Position numbers and translations under genes: made by a program
Assembly: GCF_027853915.1 (NCBI RefSeq)
Contig: NZ_JAQGLA010000022.1
Coordinates: forward strand, 1 to 64,000
Source: Saccharopolyspora oryzae
Lineage (GTDB): Bacteria; Actinomycetota; Actinomycetes; Mycobacteriales; Pseudonocardiaceae
DNA: 64,000 nt
Reading direction: 5' to 3'
Shown here: piece after piece, positions 1-8,270 of the stretch
How the letters are laid out: the number at the start of each line of letters is the position of its first letter
How positions within the stretch are numbered: position 1 is the first letter of the stretch
Notes under the pieces: generated by a model
What the model was told of the DNA's origin: nothing
The model's database searches: none
What the model saw: only the letters and a program-made list of their open reading frames with translations

Positions 1-1
1 G

Positions 2-451
2 ATGCAGCCGGTGCACGCCACCGACGACATGAACATGGCGGAGAAGCGCGTCGGGCCGCAGCGCATCGCGGGCGCCTACGCGTGGCGGACGATGCTGGAG
101 CAGGGCATCCCGATCGCGTCGGGGTCCGACTTCCCGGTGTCCTCGGAGAACCCGTTCGACGGGCTGCACGCCGCGATCACCCGCACCGACCGGGACGGCC
201 AGCCGGTCGGCGGCTGGTACCCGCAGCAGGCGATGAACCCGGTGGAGGCGCTGCGCTCGTTCACCCTCGACGCCGCGTTCGCCGCGCACCAGGAACGGGT
301 GATAGGCAGCCTGGAACCCGGCAAGTGGGCGGACTTCCTCATCCTCGACCAGGATCCGCTGGACCCGCCGCCGGGGCGGGCGCGCTGGCAGACCAAGACG
401 CTGCAGACCTGGGTCGCCGGGCGCCGCGTCGGCGAGTACGGGGAGCTGTAG
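2..451 (+). CDS. Amidohydrolase, C-terminal part (YtcJ-like), cut by the window start
   Basis: Only the last 149 or so residues are present; the gene starts upstream of the window. The visible part has the late metal-site region of the amidohydrolase superfamily: an HATDD stretch near the first visible residues, a SGSDFPV motif whose Asp (about visible residue 43) is the usual metal-ligand Asp, and the C-terminal LEPGKWADFLILDQDPL strand that closes the small beta-sandwich domain. This layout is typical of YtcJ-type (Amidohydro_3) metal-dependent hydrolases that cleave C-N bonds. The substrate cannot be deduced. No partner gene follows in an operon; the next gene starts 172 bp later with its own ribosome binding site. 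Confidence 0.8.
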   Translation: MQPVHATDDMNMAEKRVGPQRIAGAYAWRTMLEQGIPIASGSDFPVSSENPFDGLHAAITRTDRDGQPVGGWYPQQAMNPVEALRSFTLDAAFAAHQERVIGSLEPGKWADFLILDQDPLDPPPGRARWQTKTLQTWVAGRRVGEYGEL

Positions 452-623
452 ACCGTGCCGATGCGGTAGGGCGCGTACTGCACCGATCGGATCTCGGACG
501 GCTGAGCGGTGCTTAGGCTCGGCTGACCGGTTGGTGTGGGTGAACGGACTGCTCGCCTCGTCCAACGCGACGAACGGTCCGTTCGCTCCAACCGGGTCCC
601 GTTGCCGAGGAGAGCGGCGTGCC

Positions 624-1364
624 ATGACGCAGACCGTGAGCAAGCGGACCTGGAGCGACACCGGGCGTCCGTTCCCGTACGTGCTGATGTACCACTCGGT
701 CGCCGTCTACCAGCACGATCCGTACCTGGTGACCGTCGACCCGCGCCGCTTCGACCAGCAGCTGCGGTGGCTGCGGAGCAACGACCTGCGCGGGGTGTCG
801 ATGCGCGAGCTGATGCAGGCCCGCCGAGCGGGGGACGCGCGCGGCCTGGTCGGGCTGACCTTCGACGACGGCTACGCCGACTTCGCGCGCAACGTGGTGC
901 CCGCGCTGCGGCGGCACGGGTGCAGCGCCACCGTTTTCGTGATCGCCGGGCGGATCGGCGGCGACAACGAGTGGGATCCGGCGGGGCCGCGCAAGCGGTT
1001 GATGACCGCCGAGGAGGTGCAGGAGGTCGCCGGGGCGGGCGTGGAGGTCGGCTCGCACGGGCTGCTGCACCAGCACCTGTCCTATGTGGACGAGGACGAG
1101 CTGTTCGCCGAGGTGGTCGGGAGCCGGGAACTGCTGCGCGAGATCACCGGCCAGGACGTCGCCGGCTTCTGCTACCCGTACGGCGACGTCGACCGGAGGG
1201 TGGTGCACGCCGTGGAGGCGGCCGGTTACGACTACGCCTGCGCCATCTGGCGCTCCGAGGCATCCGGCGTGCACGCCCTGCCCCGCACCTACATCGGCGA
1301 CCGCGACGGTGCCCTGCGCCTGCGCGCCAAGCACCTGCGCCACCGGCTCACCACCAACCGCTGA
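624..1364 (+). CDS. Polysaccharide deacetylase (CE4/NodB fold)
   Basis: A 246-residue protein with the NodB catalytic core. TFDDG at residues 79-83 gives the catalytic base and metal Asp, and SHGLLHQHL gives the two metal-binding His (145 and 149). FCYPYGD further on matches the usual CE4 motif 3. Such enzymes remove N- or O-acetyl groups from GlcNAc-containing polymers. I chose the ATG at 624 because GAGGAGAG lies 10 bp before it; an in-frame ATG about 90 bp upstream has no ribosome site. There is no clear signal peptide, so a cytoplasmic or non-classically placed enzyme is possible. It precedes the exopolysaccharide genes and probably modifies their product. Confidence 0.85.
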   Translation: MTQTVSKRTWSDTGRPFPYVLMYHSVAVYQHDPYLVTVDPRRFDQQLRWLRSNDLRGVSMRELMQARRAGDARGLVGLTFDDGYADFARNVVPALRRHGCSATVFVIAGRIGGDNEWDPAGPRKRLMTAEEVQEVAGAGVEVGSHGLLHQHLSYVDEDELFAEVVGSRELLREITGQDVAGFCYPYGDVDRRVVHAVEAAGYDYACAIWRSEASGVHALPRTYIGDRDGALRLRAKHLRHRLTTNR

Positions 1365-1391
1365 CTTCAGCCGTGCGGGTGAGGGGGGACC

Positions 1392-1452
1392 GCAGTTTCA
1401 ATTGAAACTGCAGATCCCACCCACGGCGGATCGCAGTTTCAATTGAAACTGC
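1392..1452. repeat. 61-bp bipartite palindrome element, copy A
   Basis: Two perfect 20-bp palindromes, GCAGTTTCAATTGAAACTGC, lie at 1392-1411 and 1433-1452, separated by a 21-bp spacer containing CCACGGCGG. The right palindrome extends to a perfect 30-bp dyad (1428-1457). Centres are 41 bp apart. The element sits 27 bp after the deacetylase stop. Copies B, C and D occur at 24389, 45549 and 54688. Confidence 0.9.
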
Positions 1453-1605
1453 GATCCCGGGGGTCGACCGGACGTGGCGGGTTCGGGCGCAAGTGGGAGA
1501 GGTCCTCAAGTTTCGGTAAGCGGGTTCCCCTCGGTGTGGGAGACCCGCGGAGGCCCTGGGTGCGACGGTTTTCCGCAGCGAGCACGGCGAACTGGGGGAG
1601 GGACC

Positions 1606-2952
1606 GTGAGCGGACATTCGCTGTCGCTGGCGATCAACGGGCGGGAACGGCTGCTGACCGACCGGCTGATCGCCTTCGAACCGGCCGCACCGCAGCGCAC
1701 CGAAACGGTAGCGGTCGTCGGCCTGGGCTACGTCGGGTTGCCCACCGCCTGCGCGTTGCAGGACTCCACGACCCGCGTCATCGGGTTCGACACCAGCGAG
1801 GAGCGCCTTCGCGAGATCGAGGCGGGCGAGGCCGACCTGTCCGAGGACGACCGGCGCGGACTGGCCTCAGCGCTGGCTGAGGGAGGCCTGGCGCTGACCA
1901 GTGATCCGGCGTCGCTGGCCGGTGCGGACGCGGTGATCGTGTGCGTGCCGACGCCGGTGGACGCCGCGCGGGCCCCGGACCTGACGGCGTTGCGGGCGGC
2001 CTGCCGGACCGCGGTGTCGCACGCCCGGCCCGGCCAGGTGATCGTGCTGACCTCGACGACCTACGTCGGAACCACCCGGCAGCTGCTGGTGGAGCCGCTG
2101 CGCGAGCGCGGGCTGCAGGTCGGCGAGGAGGTGCACGTGGCGTTCAGCCCGGAGCGCATCGACCCCGGCAACTTCGACCACGTGCAGCGCCGAACCCCGC
2201 GAGTCCTCGGCGGCGTCACGCAGCGGTGCGCGCAGCGCGCGGCCGAGGTGGTGCGGCGGATGACCGACCAGGTCTACCTGGTCAGCTCGCCGGAGGCCGC
2301 TGAGCTGACCAAGCTCTACGAGAACATCTTCCGCGCGGTGAACCTGGCGCTGGCCAACGAGATCGCCGATGCCTGCGCGGTGCTGGGCCTGGACCCGATC
2401 GAGGTCACGGTCGCGGCCGGCACGAAGCCGTACGGCTTCCTGGGCAGCTTCCCGGGACCGGGCGTCGGCGGGCACTGCATCCCCTGCGACCCGCACTACC
2501 TGCTGTGGCAGCTGGGACGGCGCGGGTTGTCCTCGCCGCTGATCGAGGAGGCCATGCGCTCGATCGACCGGCGGCCGGGCCGGGTGGTGCAGCGGGTGGT
2601 GGAGATGCTCGGCGAGTCGGGCATCGACCACTCCGGCGCGCGGGTGCTGGTGGCCGGCGTCAGCTACAAGGCGGGCGTGCGGGACCTGCGGGAATCCCCG
2701 GCGCTGCCGATCCTGGTCGGGCTGCGCCGGTTGGGGATGGACGTGCACTACCACGATCCGCTGCTGCCGGAGATCGAGCTGCCCGACGGCTCCCCGATGA
2801 CCAGCGAGCCCGAGCCGCGCGGCCGGGACTGGGACGCCACGGTGATCCACACCGTGCACCCGGGCTGCGACTACAGCTGGGCGCGCGACTGCCCGCGGGT
2901 GCTCGACGCGACCTACCAGTTCGACGCCGTGCCGCACCGGCGCGTGGTGTGA
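1606..2952 (+). CDS. UDP-sugar 6-dehydrogenase (UDP-GlcNAc/ManNAc or UDP-glucose type)
   Basis: A 448-residue NAD-dependent nucleotide-sugar dehydrogenase that oxidises the C6 hydroxyl of a UDP-hexose to the uronic acid. The Rossmann motif GLGYVG is at residues 39-44. The catalytic Cys is C291 in GVGGHCIPCDP. The central YENIFRAVNLALANEIA helix and the C-terminal GVSYKAGVRDLRESPA block are diagnostic of the UDP-GlcNAc/ManNAc dehydrogenase branch (WbpA/WecC-like). The GTG start at 1606 follows GGGGGAGGG. It is the first gene of a tightly packed exopolysaccharide run, and implies that the polymer contains a uronic acid or aminouronic acid. The exact sugar is not decidable from sequence. Confidence 0.88.
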   Translation: MSGHSLSLAINGRERLLTDRLIAFEPAAPQRTETVAVVGLGYVGLPTACALQDSTTRVIGFDTSEERLREIEAGEADLSEDDRRGLASALAEGGLALTSDPASLAGADAVIVCVPTPVDAARAPDLTALRAACRTAVSHARPGQVIVLTSTTYVGTTRQLLVEPLRERGLQVGEEVHVAFSPERIDPGNFDHVQRRTPRVLGGVTQRCAQRAAEVVRRMTDQVYLVSSPEAAELTKLYENIFRAVNLALANEIADACAVLGLDPIEVTVAAGTKPYGFLGSFPGPGVGGHCIPCDPHYLLWQLGRRGLSSPLIEEAMRSIDRRPGRVVQRVVEMLGESGIDHSGARVLVAGVSYKAGVRDLRESPALPILVGLRRLGMDVHYHDPLLPEIELPDGSPMTSEPEPRGRDWDATVIHTVHPGCDYSWARDCPRVLDATYQFDAVPHRRVV

Positions 2953-2962
2953 GGTGCCGCCG

Positions 2963-4246
2963 ATGTTCGATACGACGACCCCCGCCGTGGTGTTCAAGCT
3001 CGATCCGAACGTGCTGCACCACGGCGGGCTCGGGGTGATCCGCAGCCTCGGCCGCGTCGGGGTTCCGGTGTACGCGGTGCACGAGGATTCCCTCGCGCCC
3101 GCGGCGCATTCGCGGTACGTGCGCGGCCGGTGGTTGTGGAGCCCGGATCCCGAGGACGCCGAGGCGATCCGGCTCGGCCTGATGCAGCTGGCCCAGCGGA
3201 TCGGCCGCACCGCGGTGCTGATCCCCACCGACGACGCGGCGGCGATCTTCCTCGCCGAGCACGGCGATCCGCTGCGCATGTGGTTCCAGTTCGCGCAGCC
3301 GCCGCACGACCTGCCGCGCCAGCTGGCCGGCAAGTTCACCATGTACGAGCTGTGCCGCCGGTTGGGCGTGCCGTGCCCGCGGGCGCGGCTGATCGAGGAC
3401 TGGGACGAGGCGCTGGAGTTCGCCGACCAGGTGGGCTATCCGCTGGTGGGCAAGCTCGCCGCGCCGTGGTTGCCGAGCGGACGTCAGGTGCGCAGCACCA
3501 CGATCGTTCGCGACGAGGGCGATCTCGCCGCGCTCTACCGGCGGTGCGGGGAGACCGTCGGCGGGCTGATGCTGCAGGAGCACATCCCCGGCGGGCCGGG
3601 TTACGACTGGTTCTTCCACGGCTACTGCGACGGCGACTCGGTGTGCTGTCCGGCGTTCACCGGGGTCAAGGAGCGCTCCTACCCGGCGCACGCGGGGCTG
3701 ACCAGCTTGGGGCGCTGCGAGGGCAACGACCCGTTGTCGCGCTCGGTCGCGACGCTGCTGGAGAAGCTGTCCTACACCGGCATCGTCGACCTGGACTTCC
3801 GGTGGGACGACCGCGACCAGCAGTACAAGCTGCTGGACTTCAACCCGCGGTTGGGCGCGCAGTTCCGGCTGTTCCGGGACAGCGCAGGCGTGGACGTGGC
3901 GCTGGCGTCCTACTTGGACCTGACCGGGCAGCCGGTGCCGGCCGGGCAGCCGGAGGTCGGCCGCCGGTTCCAGGTGGAGAACTACGACCCGATCGCGGCG
4001 TTGCGGTACTGGTCGCGCGGTGACATCGGATTGCGGGAGTGGGCCAGGTCGGTGCGCCGGGTGCACGAGCGCGCCTGGTTCGCCCGCGACGACCTGCTGC
4101 CGTTCGCGCTGATGTGCGCCTGGATGTTCTGCCGCGGGGTGGCCCGGGCCAAGCCGTGGCGGCGGCGCACCCGGCACCCGGACCTGGCCGAACCCCAGTA
4201 CGTCCCAGGCCGCAACTACGACAGCAGACACCTGGGGAGGCGCTGA
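2963..4246 (+). CDS. ATP-grasp domain protein (carboxylate-amine ligase-like)
   Basis: A 427-residue ATP-grasp protein. The N-terminal part (about 1-110) is a Rossmann-like pre-domain. The ATP-binding lid lies around YPLVGKLAAPWLP and LMLQEHIPGG. The metal-binding end of the fold is IVDLDFRWDD...YKLLDFNPRLGAQF, with its acidic and Asn residues. ATP-grasp enzymes of this sort ligate a carboxylate to an amine through an acyl-phosphate. The start at ATG 2963 was chosen because GTGAGG spanning the upstream stop gives good spacing; a GTG at 2954 is possible. The gene lies 10 bp after the uronic-acid-forming dehydrogenase, so the uronate carboxylate is an attractive substrate. That is inference. 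Confidence 0.8.
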   Translation: MFDTTTPAVVFKLDPNVLHHGGLGVIRSLGRVGVPVYAVHEDSLAPAAHSRYVRGRWLWSPDPEDAEAIRLGLMQLAQRIGRTAVLIPTDDAAAIFLAEHGDPLRMWFQFAQPPHDLPRQLAGKFTMYELCRRLGVPCPRARLIEDWDEALEFADQVGYPLVGKLAAPWLPSGRQVRSTTIVRDEGDLAALYRRCGETVGGLMLQEHIPGGPGYDWFFHGYCDGDSVCCPAFTGVKERSYPAHAGLTSLGRCEGNDPLSRSVATLLEKLSYTGIVDLDFRWDDRDQQYKLLDFNPRLGAQFRLFRDSAGVDVALASYLDLTGQPVPAGQPEVGRRFQVENYDPIAALRYWSRGDIGLREWARSVRRVHERAWFARDDLLPFALMCAWMFCRGVARAKPWRRRTRHPDLAEPQYVPGRNYDSRHLGRR

Positions 4247-4361
4247 CCCCGCTGTTGAGGACAGATGAGCAACCCCCCATGCCAACCGCACCTCAGGGGA
4301 ACGTGACGCAACTCAGCCACAAGAAGCAACCACCACTGTGAATCGCGGAGAGGCGGAACAG

Positions 4362-5585
4362 ATGAACGATCTCGTGGACGTGGCCGTCGTCGGTGCCGGA
4401 CCGTACGGCCTCTCGCTGGCCGCGCACCTGCGCCGGGCCGGGGTGTCGCACCGGCAGTTCGGCCTGCCGATGAACCTGTGGCGCGCGCACATGCCGCGCG
4501 GCATGTTCCTCAAGTCGCAGGGCTTCGCGTCGAACCTGTCCGACCCGGACGGTTCGCACACGCTGCGCAACTTCTGCCTGGAGACCGGCAAGCGCTACGC
4601 CGACTACGGGATCCCGGTGTCGCTGCGGGACTTCGTGGACTACGGCGAGTGGTTCCAGCAGGGCCGCGGGCTGGAGGTCGAGGAGCAGCTGGTGACCGAC
4701 ATCGCGCAGCGGCCCGGCTGGTTCGAGCTGACCCTCGACGACGGGCAGCACGTCGACGCCCGCCAGGTGGTGGTCGCGGTCGGCGTCGAGTACTTCCCGC
4801 GGATCCCGGAGACACTGGCGGAGCTGCCGGGCGAGTTGTGCACGCACAGCTCGGCGTACGACGACCTCGGCGGCTTCGACGGGCAGGACGTCATCGTCAT
4901 CGGCGCTGGGCAGTCGGCCCTGGAGACCGCGGCGCTGCTGCACGAGAACGGCGCCAAGACGCGGTTGGTCGCGCGAACGCCCCAGCTGAACTGGAACGGG
5001 TACCCGCTGCTGCCGGACCGTCCGCTGTGGAAGCGGATGCGGGAGCCGGAGGCCGGGCTGGGGTCGGGGCTGTCCACCTGGTTCTACTCCGAGCACCCGG
5101 AGCTGTTCCGGCGCCTGCCGGAGTCGGTGCGGATCCAGCGGGCGCGCACCGCGCTCGGCCCGGCCGGCGGCTGGTGGCTGCGGGAGCGGGTGGAGGGCCG
5201 CTTCCCGGTGCACGTCGGGCACCGGCTGGACTGGGCCAAACCCACCGGTGACCAGGTGCGGCTGGGGGTGCGGGTCGGTGGTCAGGTGCGCGAGTTCAGC
5301 GCGGACCACGTCATCTGCGCCACCGGTTACCCGCCGTCGCTGAGCAGGCTGCCGATGGTCGGTCGTGGGCTGCGGTCCTCGATCGCGCTGGTCGGTGGAA
5401 CTCCGCGGGTGGACGCCGATTTCGAGTCCTCGGTGCCGGGGCTGTACTTCACCGGCCCGCTGGTGGCGCCCAGCCACGGCCCGGTCATGCGGTTCGTCTA
5501 CGGCGCCGACCACGCGGTCCGGCGGATCACCGCGCGGATCGAGCGGACGGCGACCCGGCCGCTGGTCCTCGGAGGTGCTGCATGA
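4362..5585 (+). CDS. FAD-dependent oxidoreductase, flavin monooxygenase / lysine-N6-hydroxylase-like
   Basis: A 407-residue two-dinucleotide-domain flavoprotein. The first Rossmann motif, VVGAGPYGLSLAAHL, starts around residue 8 and should bind FAD. A second, VIGAGQSALETAALL, should bind NAD(P)H. The late CATGYPPSLSRLP resembles the ATGY signature of flavin monooxygenases and ornithine/lysine hydroxylases. The ATG at 4362 was preferred to an upstream GTG (4338) because of the GGAGAGGCGG before it. Its stop overlaps the start of the sugar transferase gene (ATGA), so the two are probably translationally coupled. An N-hydroxylating or amine-oxidising flavoenzyme inside a polysaccharide operon is unusual; its substrate is unknown. 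Confidence 0.78.
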   Translation: MNDLVDVAVVGAGPYGLSLAAHLRRAGVSHRQFGLPMNLWRAHMPRGMFLKSQGFASNLSDPDGSHTLRNFCLETGKRYADYGIPVSLRDFVDYGEWFQQGRGLEVEEQLVTDIAQRPGWFELTLDDGQHVDARQVVVAVGVEYFPRIPETLAELPGELCTHSSAYDDLGGFDGQDVIVIGAGQSALETAALLHENGAKTRLVARTPQLNWNGYPLLPDRPLWKRMREPEAGLGSGLSTWFYSEHPELFRRLPESVRIQRARTALGPAGGWWLRERVEGRFPVHVGHRLDWAKPTGDQVRLGVRVGGQVREFSADHVICATGYPPSLSRLPMVGRGLRSSIALVGGTPRVDADFESSVPGLYFTGPLVAPSHGPVMRFVYGADHAVRRITARIERTATRPLVLGGAA

Positions 5586-7024
5586 GCTTGACCGACTCCG
5601 CCGTGGCGCAGCCGTGGCCGCTCGCGGCGAACACGCCCGATGCGCGGTCGCTGCTGCACCGGCGGGTCGGTGGTCGGCTGCTCCCGGTGGTCGACCTGGT
5701 CGCGCTGGTGCCCGCGGTGCTCCTCGCCGGCTGGCAGCTCGGCGCGGCGTTCGCGGTGGCGGTGCTGCTGGTCCTGGCGGTTCAGGGGCAGCACCGGTTG
5801 CGGATCTGCTTGCGGGTGTCCGATCAGGTGCCGCAGCTGGCGGTCGCGTCGGGGCTGCCGGTCGTGGTGCTCTCGCCGTGGCTGACCGGTGGTGGACTGC
5901 TCGGGCTCGCCGCCGCCGGGTTCGGCGCGCTGGTGCTGGCCCGGGGCGGTTTCTACGCGGCGTTGCGCAGCGGCTACCGGCACGGGGTGCTCAACGAGCC
6001 GACGCTGGTCGTCGGGGCCGGTGAGCTGGCGGGCAGGATCGTCGACAGCGCGCACGAGCACCCGGAGTTCGGGCTGCGGACCCGGGTGATTCATCCGTCC
6101 GAAGTGGACCGACTGGTCGAGGTGATCGCCGCGCACCGGATCAGCCGGGTGCTGATCTGCACCGGTGATGTGGCTCTGGTGCCGGTGATCCGGGCGAGCC
6201 GCCCGCTGCCCGCCGACGTGTGCGTGGTGCCCGGACTGCCCGAGATCGGCACGGCGCTGCCGCGTGCTGCGCTGGACGAGATCTGGGGCGTTCCGCTGGT
6301 TCCGCTGCGCCGGTTCAGCCACGGTCGGGCCGGAGCGCTGGCCAAGCGGGCGTTCGACGTCGTGCTCAGCGCAGTCCTGCTGGCGCTGCTCGCCCCGCTG
6401 CTGCTGGCGCTCGCCGTCGCGGTGCGGCTGGACAGCAGAGGCCCGGCGTTCTTCCGCCAACTGCGGGTGACCGGTCCGGGGCGGACCAGCGAGGTGCTCA
6501 AGCTCCGCACCGTCCGCACGGGTGCCGCGCAGGGGTGGGCCGTGCCCGCCGGCGAGTGCACGGCGTTCGGCAGCTGGCTGCGCCGCACGCACCTGGACGA
6601 ACTGCCGCAGCTGGTCAACGTGCTGCGCGGCGAGATGTCGCTGGTCGGGCCGCGCCCGGAACGGCCGCACTACGCGCTGCGCTTCGGGCAGGAGATCCCG
6701 GGCTACGCCGGCCGGCACCGGATGCCCGGCGGGATGACCGGCTGGGCGCAGGTGCAGGGCCTGCACGGCGACACGTCCATCCCGGACCGGGCGCGCTTCG
6801 ACAACCAGTACGTCGAGCACTGGTCACCGTGGTGGGACGCGGTGATCGTGCTCCGCACGGCGGTGGTCGTGGGTCGGGCGTCGGTGGCTGCCTGCCTCCG
6901 GTGGGAGCTCGGCGGCAAGCGCTGCGCGCCCCACGCCCACCACGACCACGCCACCATCCCGCCGGGTGACGACGACGTGCCGGTCCCGCGAGGGATCGAC
7001 GCACCTGACCGAGGAGCCCGATGA
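5582..7024 (+). CDS. Polyprenyl-phosphate glycosyl-1-phosphate transferase (bacterial sugar transferase)
   Basis: A 480-residue membrane protein that should start lipid-linked repeat-unit synthesis by moving a sugar-1-phosphate from a UDP-sugar to undecaprenyl phosphate. The N-terminal third has several hydrophobic segments (about residues 30-125), followed by a CoA-binding-like middle domain. The catalytic WcaJ/PglC-type domain contains a membrane re-entrant stretch (about 260-285), KLRT, RRTHLDELPQLVNVLRGEMSLVGPRPERP, and the terminal YVEHWSPWWD. The C-terminal tail is Pro/Asp-rich and probably disordered. The ATG overlaps the preceding stop. No Wzx flippase or Wzy polymerase is visible nearby. 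Confidence 0.88.
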   Translation: MSLTDSAVAQPWPLAANTPDARSLLHRRVGGRLLPVVDLVALVPAVLLAGWQLGAAFAVAVLLVLAVQGQHRLRICLRVSDQVPQLAVASGLPVVVLSPWLTGGGLLGLAAAGFGALVLARGGFYAALRSGYRHGVLNEPTLVVGAGELAGRIVDSAHEHPEFGLRTRVIHPSEVDRLVEVIAAHRISRVLICTGDVALVPVIRASRPLPADVCVVPGLPEIGTALPRAALDEIWGVPLVPLRRFSHGRAGALAKRAFDVVLSAVLLALLAPLLLALAVAVRLDSRGPAFFRQLRVTGPGRTSEVLKLRTVRTGAAQGWAVPAGECTAFGSWLRRTHLDELPQLVNVLRGEMSLVGPRPERPHYALRFGQEIPGYAGRHRMPGGMTGWAQVQGLHGDTSIPDRARFDNQYVEHWSPWWDAVIVLRTAVVVGRASVAACLRWELGGKRCAPHAHHDHATIPPGDDDVPVPRGIDAPDRGAR

Positions 7025-7046
7025 CGCACCGTCGCAGGTCAAGCGT

Positions 7047-7088
7047 CGTGAGCACTTTGGGGTGCTATAGCCCCGCAAAGTACTCACG
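7047..7088. terminator. CGTGAG-family terminator hairpin 1
   Basis: An inverted repeat starting CGTGAGCACTTTG and ending CAAAGTACTCACG, with small internal mismatches and an upper GGGG/CCCC stem. It lies 22 bp after the sugar transferase stop and before the next gene's ribosome site. It shares its outer CGTGAG/CTCACG stem with hairpins at 19547, 38351, 47120 and 50419. No U-tract follows, as is usual in high-GC actinomycetes. Confidence 0.7.
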
Positions 7089-7157
7089 AGCCACCACCTG
7101 CGGAAAGGCAGGCGGAGTCGGAGGAAGACGTCCACTGTGGATTTTTGGGGGAGAGGG

Positions 7158-8270
7158 ATGAAGGTCCTGCACGTGATCACCGGTCTCGGTGTCGGCGGCG
7201 CCGAGTTGCAGCTGCGGTCGGTACTGCAGCACACCAGGCACGACGCCGAGGTCGTGTCGCTGTACAACCCGGGCGACGTCGCCGGGATGATCGCCGGGGA
7301 CGGGGTGCGCGTGCGCGATCTCGGCATGACGCGCAACACCCAGGTCAGCGCGGTGTTCAAACTTCGCGAGGTGATCCGATCCGGGCGCTTCGACGTGGTG
7401 CACACCCACCTGTACCGGGCTTGCGTCTACGGGCGGCTGGCGGCGCGGATGGCGGGGACGAAGGTCGTGGTCTCCACCGAGCACTCGATCGGCGAAACCC
7501 ACCTGGAGCGGCGGCGGATGTCGTTCGGAGTGCGCGCGCTGTACCTGGGCACGGACCTGTGCTCGGACGCCACCATCGCGGTCTCCGACACCGTCGCCGA
7601 GCGGCTGCGCAACTGGGGCATGCCGACGCGCAAGATCACCGTGATCCCCAACGGCGTCGACTTCGGCCGGGTCGCGTTCGACGACGCCGCCCGCGACCGG
7701 GTGCGCCGGGAACACGGGATCAGCCCGGACACCTACGTGGTGGGCGTGCTCGGGCGGCTGGATCCGAACAAGAGGTTCGACCTGGTCATCGAGTCGATGG
7801 CGCCGCTGCTGGGGCAGCAGACCAAGCTGCTGATCGTCGGCGACGGCCCGGACCGGGAGCGGCTGGCCGCCGCGGCCCGCGCGCACGAGGTCAGCCAGCA
7901 CGTGATCTTCGCCGGTCAGCGGCACGACGTCGCCGCGATGCTGTCCTCCCTGGACCTGTTCGTGGCCTCCTCCGAGCAGGAGACGTTCGGCCTGTCGGTG
8001 CTGGAGGCGATGGCCAACGGCATCCCGGTGCTCTACACGACGTGCCCGGCGCTGGTCGGCATCAAGACCGACCGGGCCCGCCAGGTGCCGGGCGAGGTGG
8101 AGCGGATGCGCGCCGAGATCGCCGCGGAGATCATGGCCGGCCGCCCCCGCGCGGACGAACCGGCGATCCGCGCGCAGTACGGCATCGAGGCGGTCACCGG
8201 GCGGATCGACGACCTCTACGCCCAGCTGTGGCAGCGCAACGGCGCAGCGGTGCCTGCGGGGAGGGCGTGA
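7158..8270 (+). CDS. GT4-family glycosyltransferase
   Basis: A 370-residue GT-B fold enzyme. The N-terminal acceptor domain starts MKVLHVITGLGVGGAELQL, the usual glycine-rich loop of GT4 enzymes. The C-terminal donor domain has VGVLGRLDPNKRFDLVIE and the EX7E-type motif in SSEQETFGLSVLEAMANGIPV. It should transfer a sugar from a nucleotide donor onto a lipid-linked acceptor at the inner face of the membrane. The ATG at 7158 follows a strong GGGGGAGAGGG. A terminator-like hairpin upstream suggests partly independent expression. Its stop overlaps the epimerase start (TGATG). Confidence 0.88.
   Translation: MKVLHVITGLGVGGAELQLRSVLQHTRHDAEVVSLYNPGDVAGMIAGDGVRVRDLGMTRNTQVSAVFKLREVIRSGRFDVVHTHLYRACVYGRLAARMAGTKVVVSTEHSIGETHLERRRMSFGVRALYLGTDLCSDATIAVSDTVAERLRNWGMPTRKITVIPNGVDFGRVAFDDAARDRVRREHGISPDTYVVGVLGRLDPNKRFDLVIESMAPLLGQQTKLLIVGDGPDRERLAAAARAHEVSQHVIFAGQRHDVAAMLSSLDLFVASSEQETFGLSVLEAMANGIPVLYTTCPALVGIKTDRARQVPGEVERMRAEIAAEIMAGRPRADEPAIRAQYGIEAVTGRIDDLYAQLWQRNGAAVPAGRA

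Noticed and set aside
1392-1452. Repeated palindromes as a CRISPR array
   Set aside because: Only two units occur per locus, they are perfect palindromes, the spacers are related to each other, and no cas genes are present.
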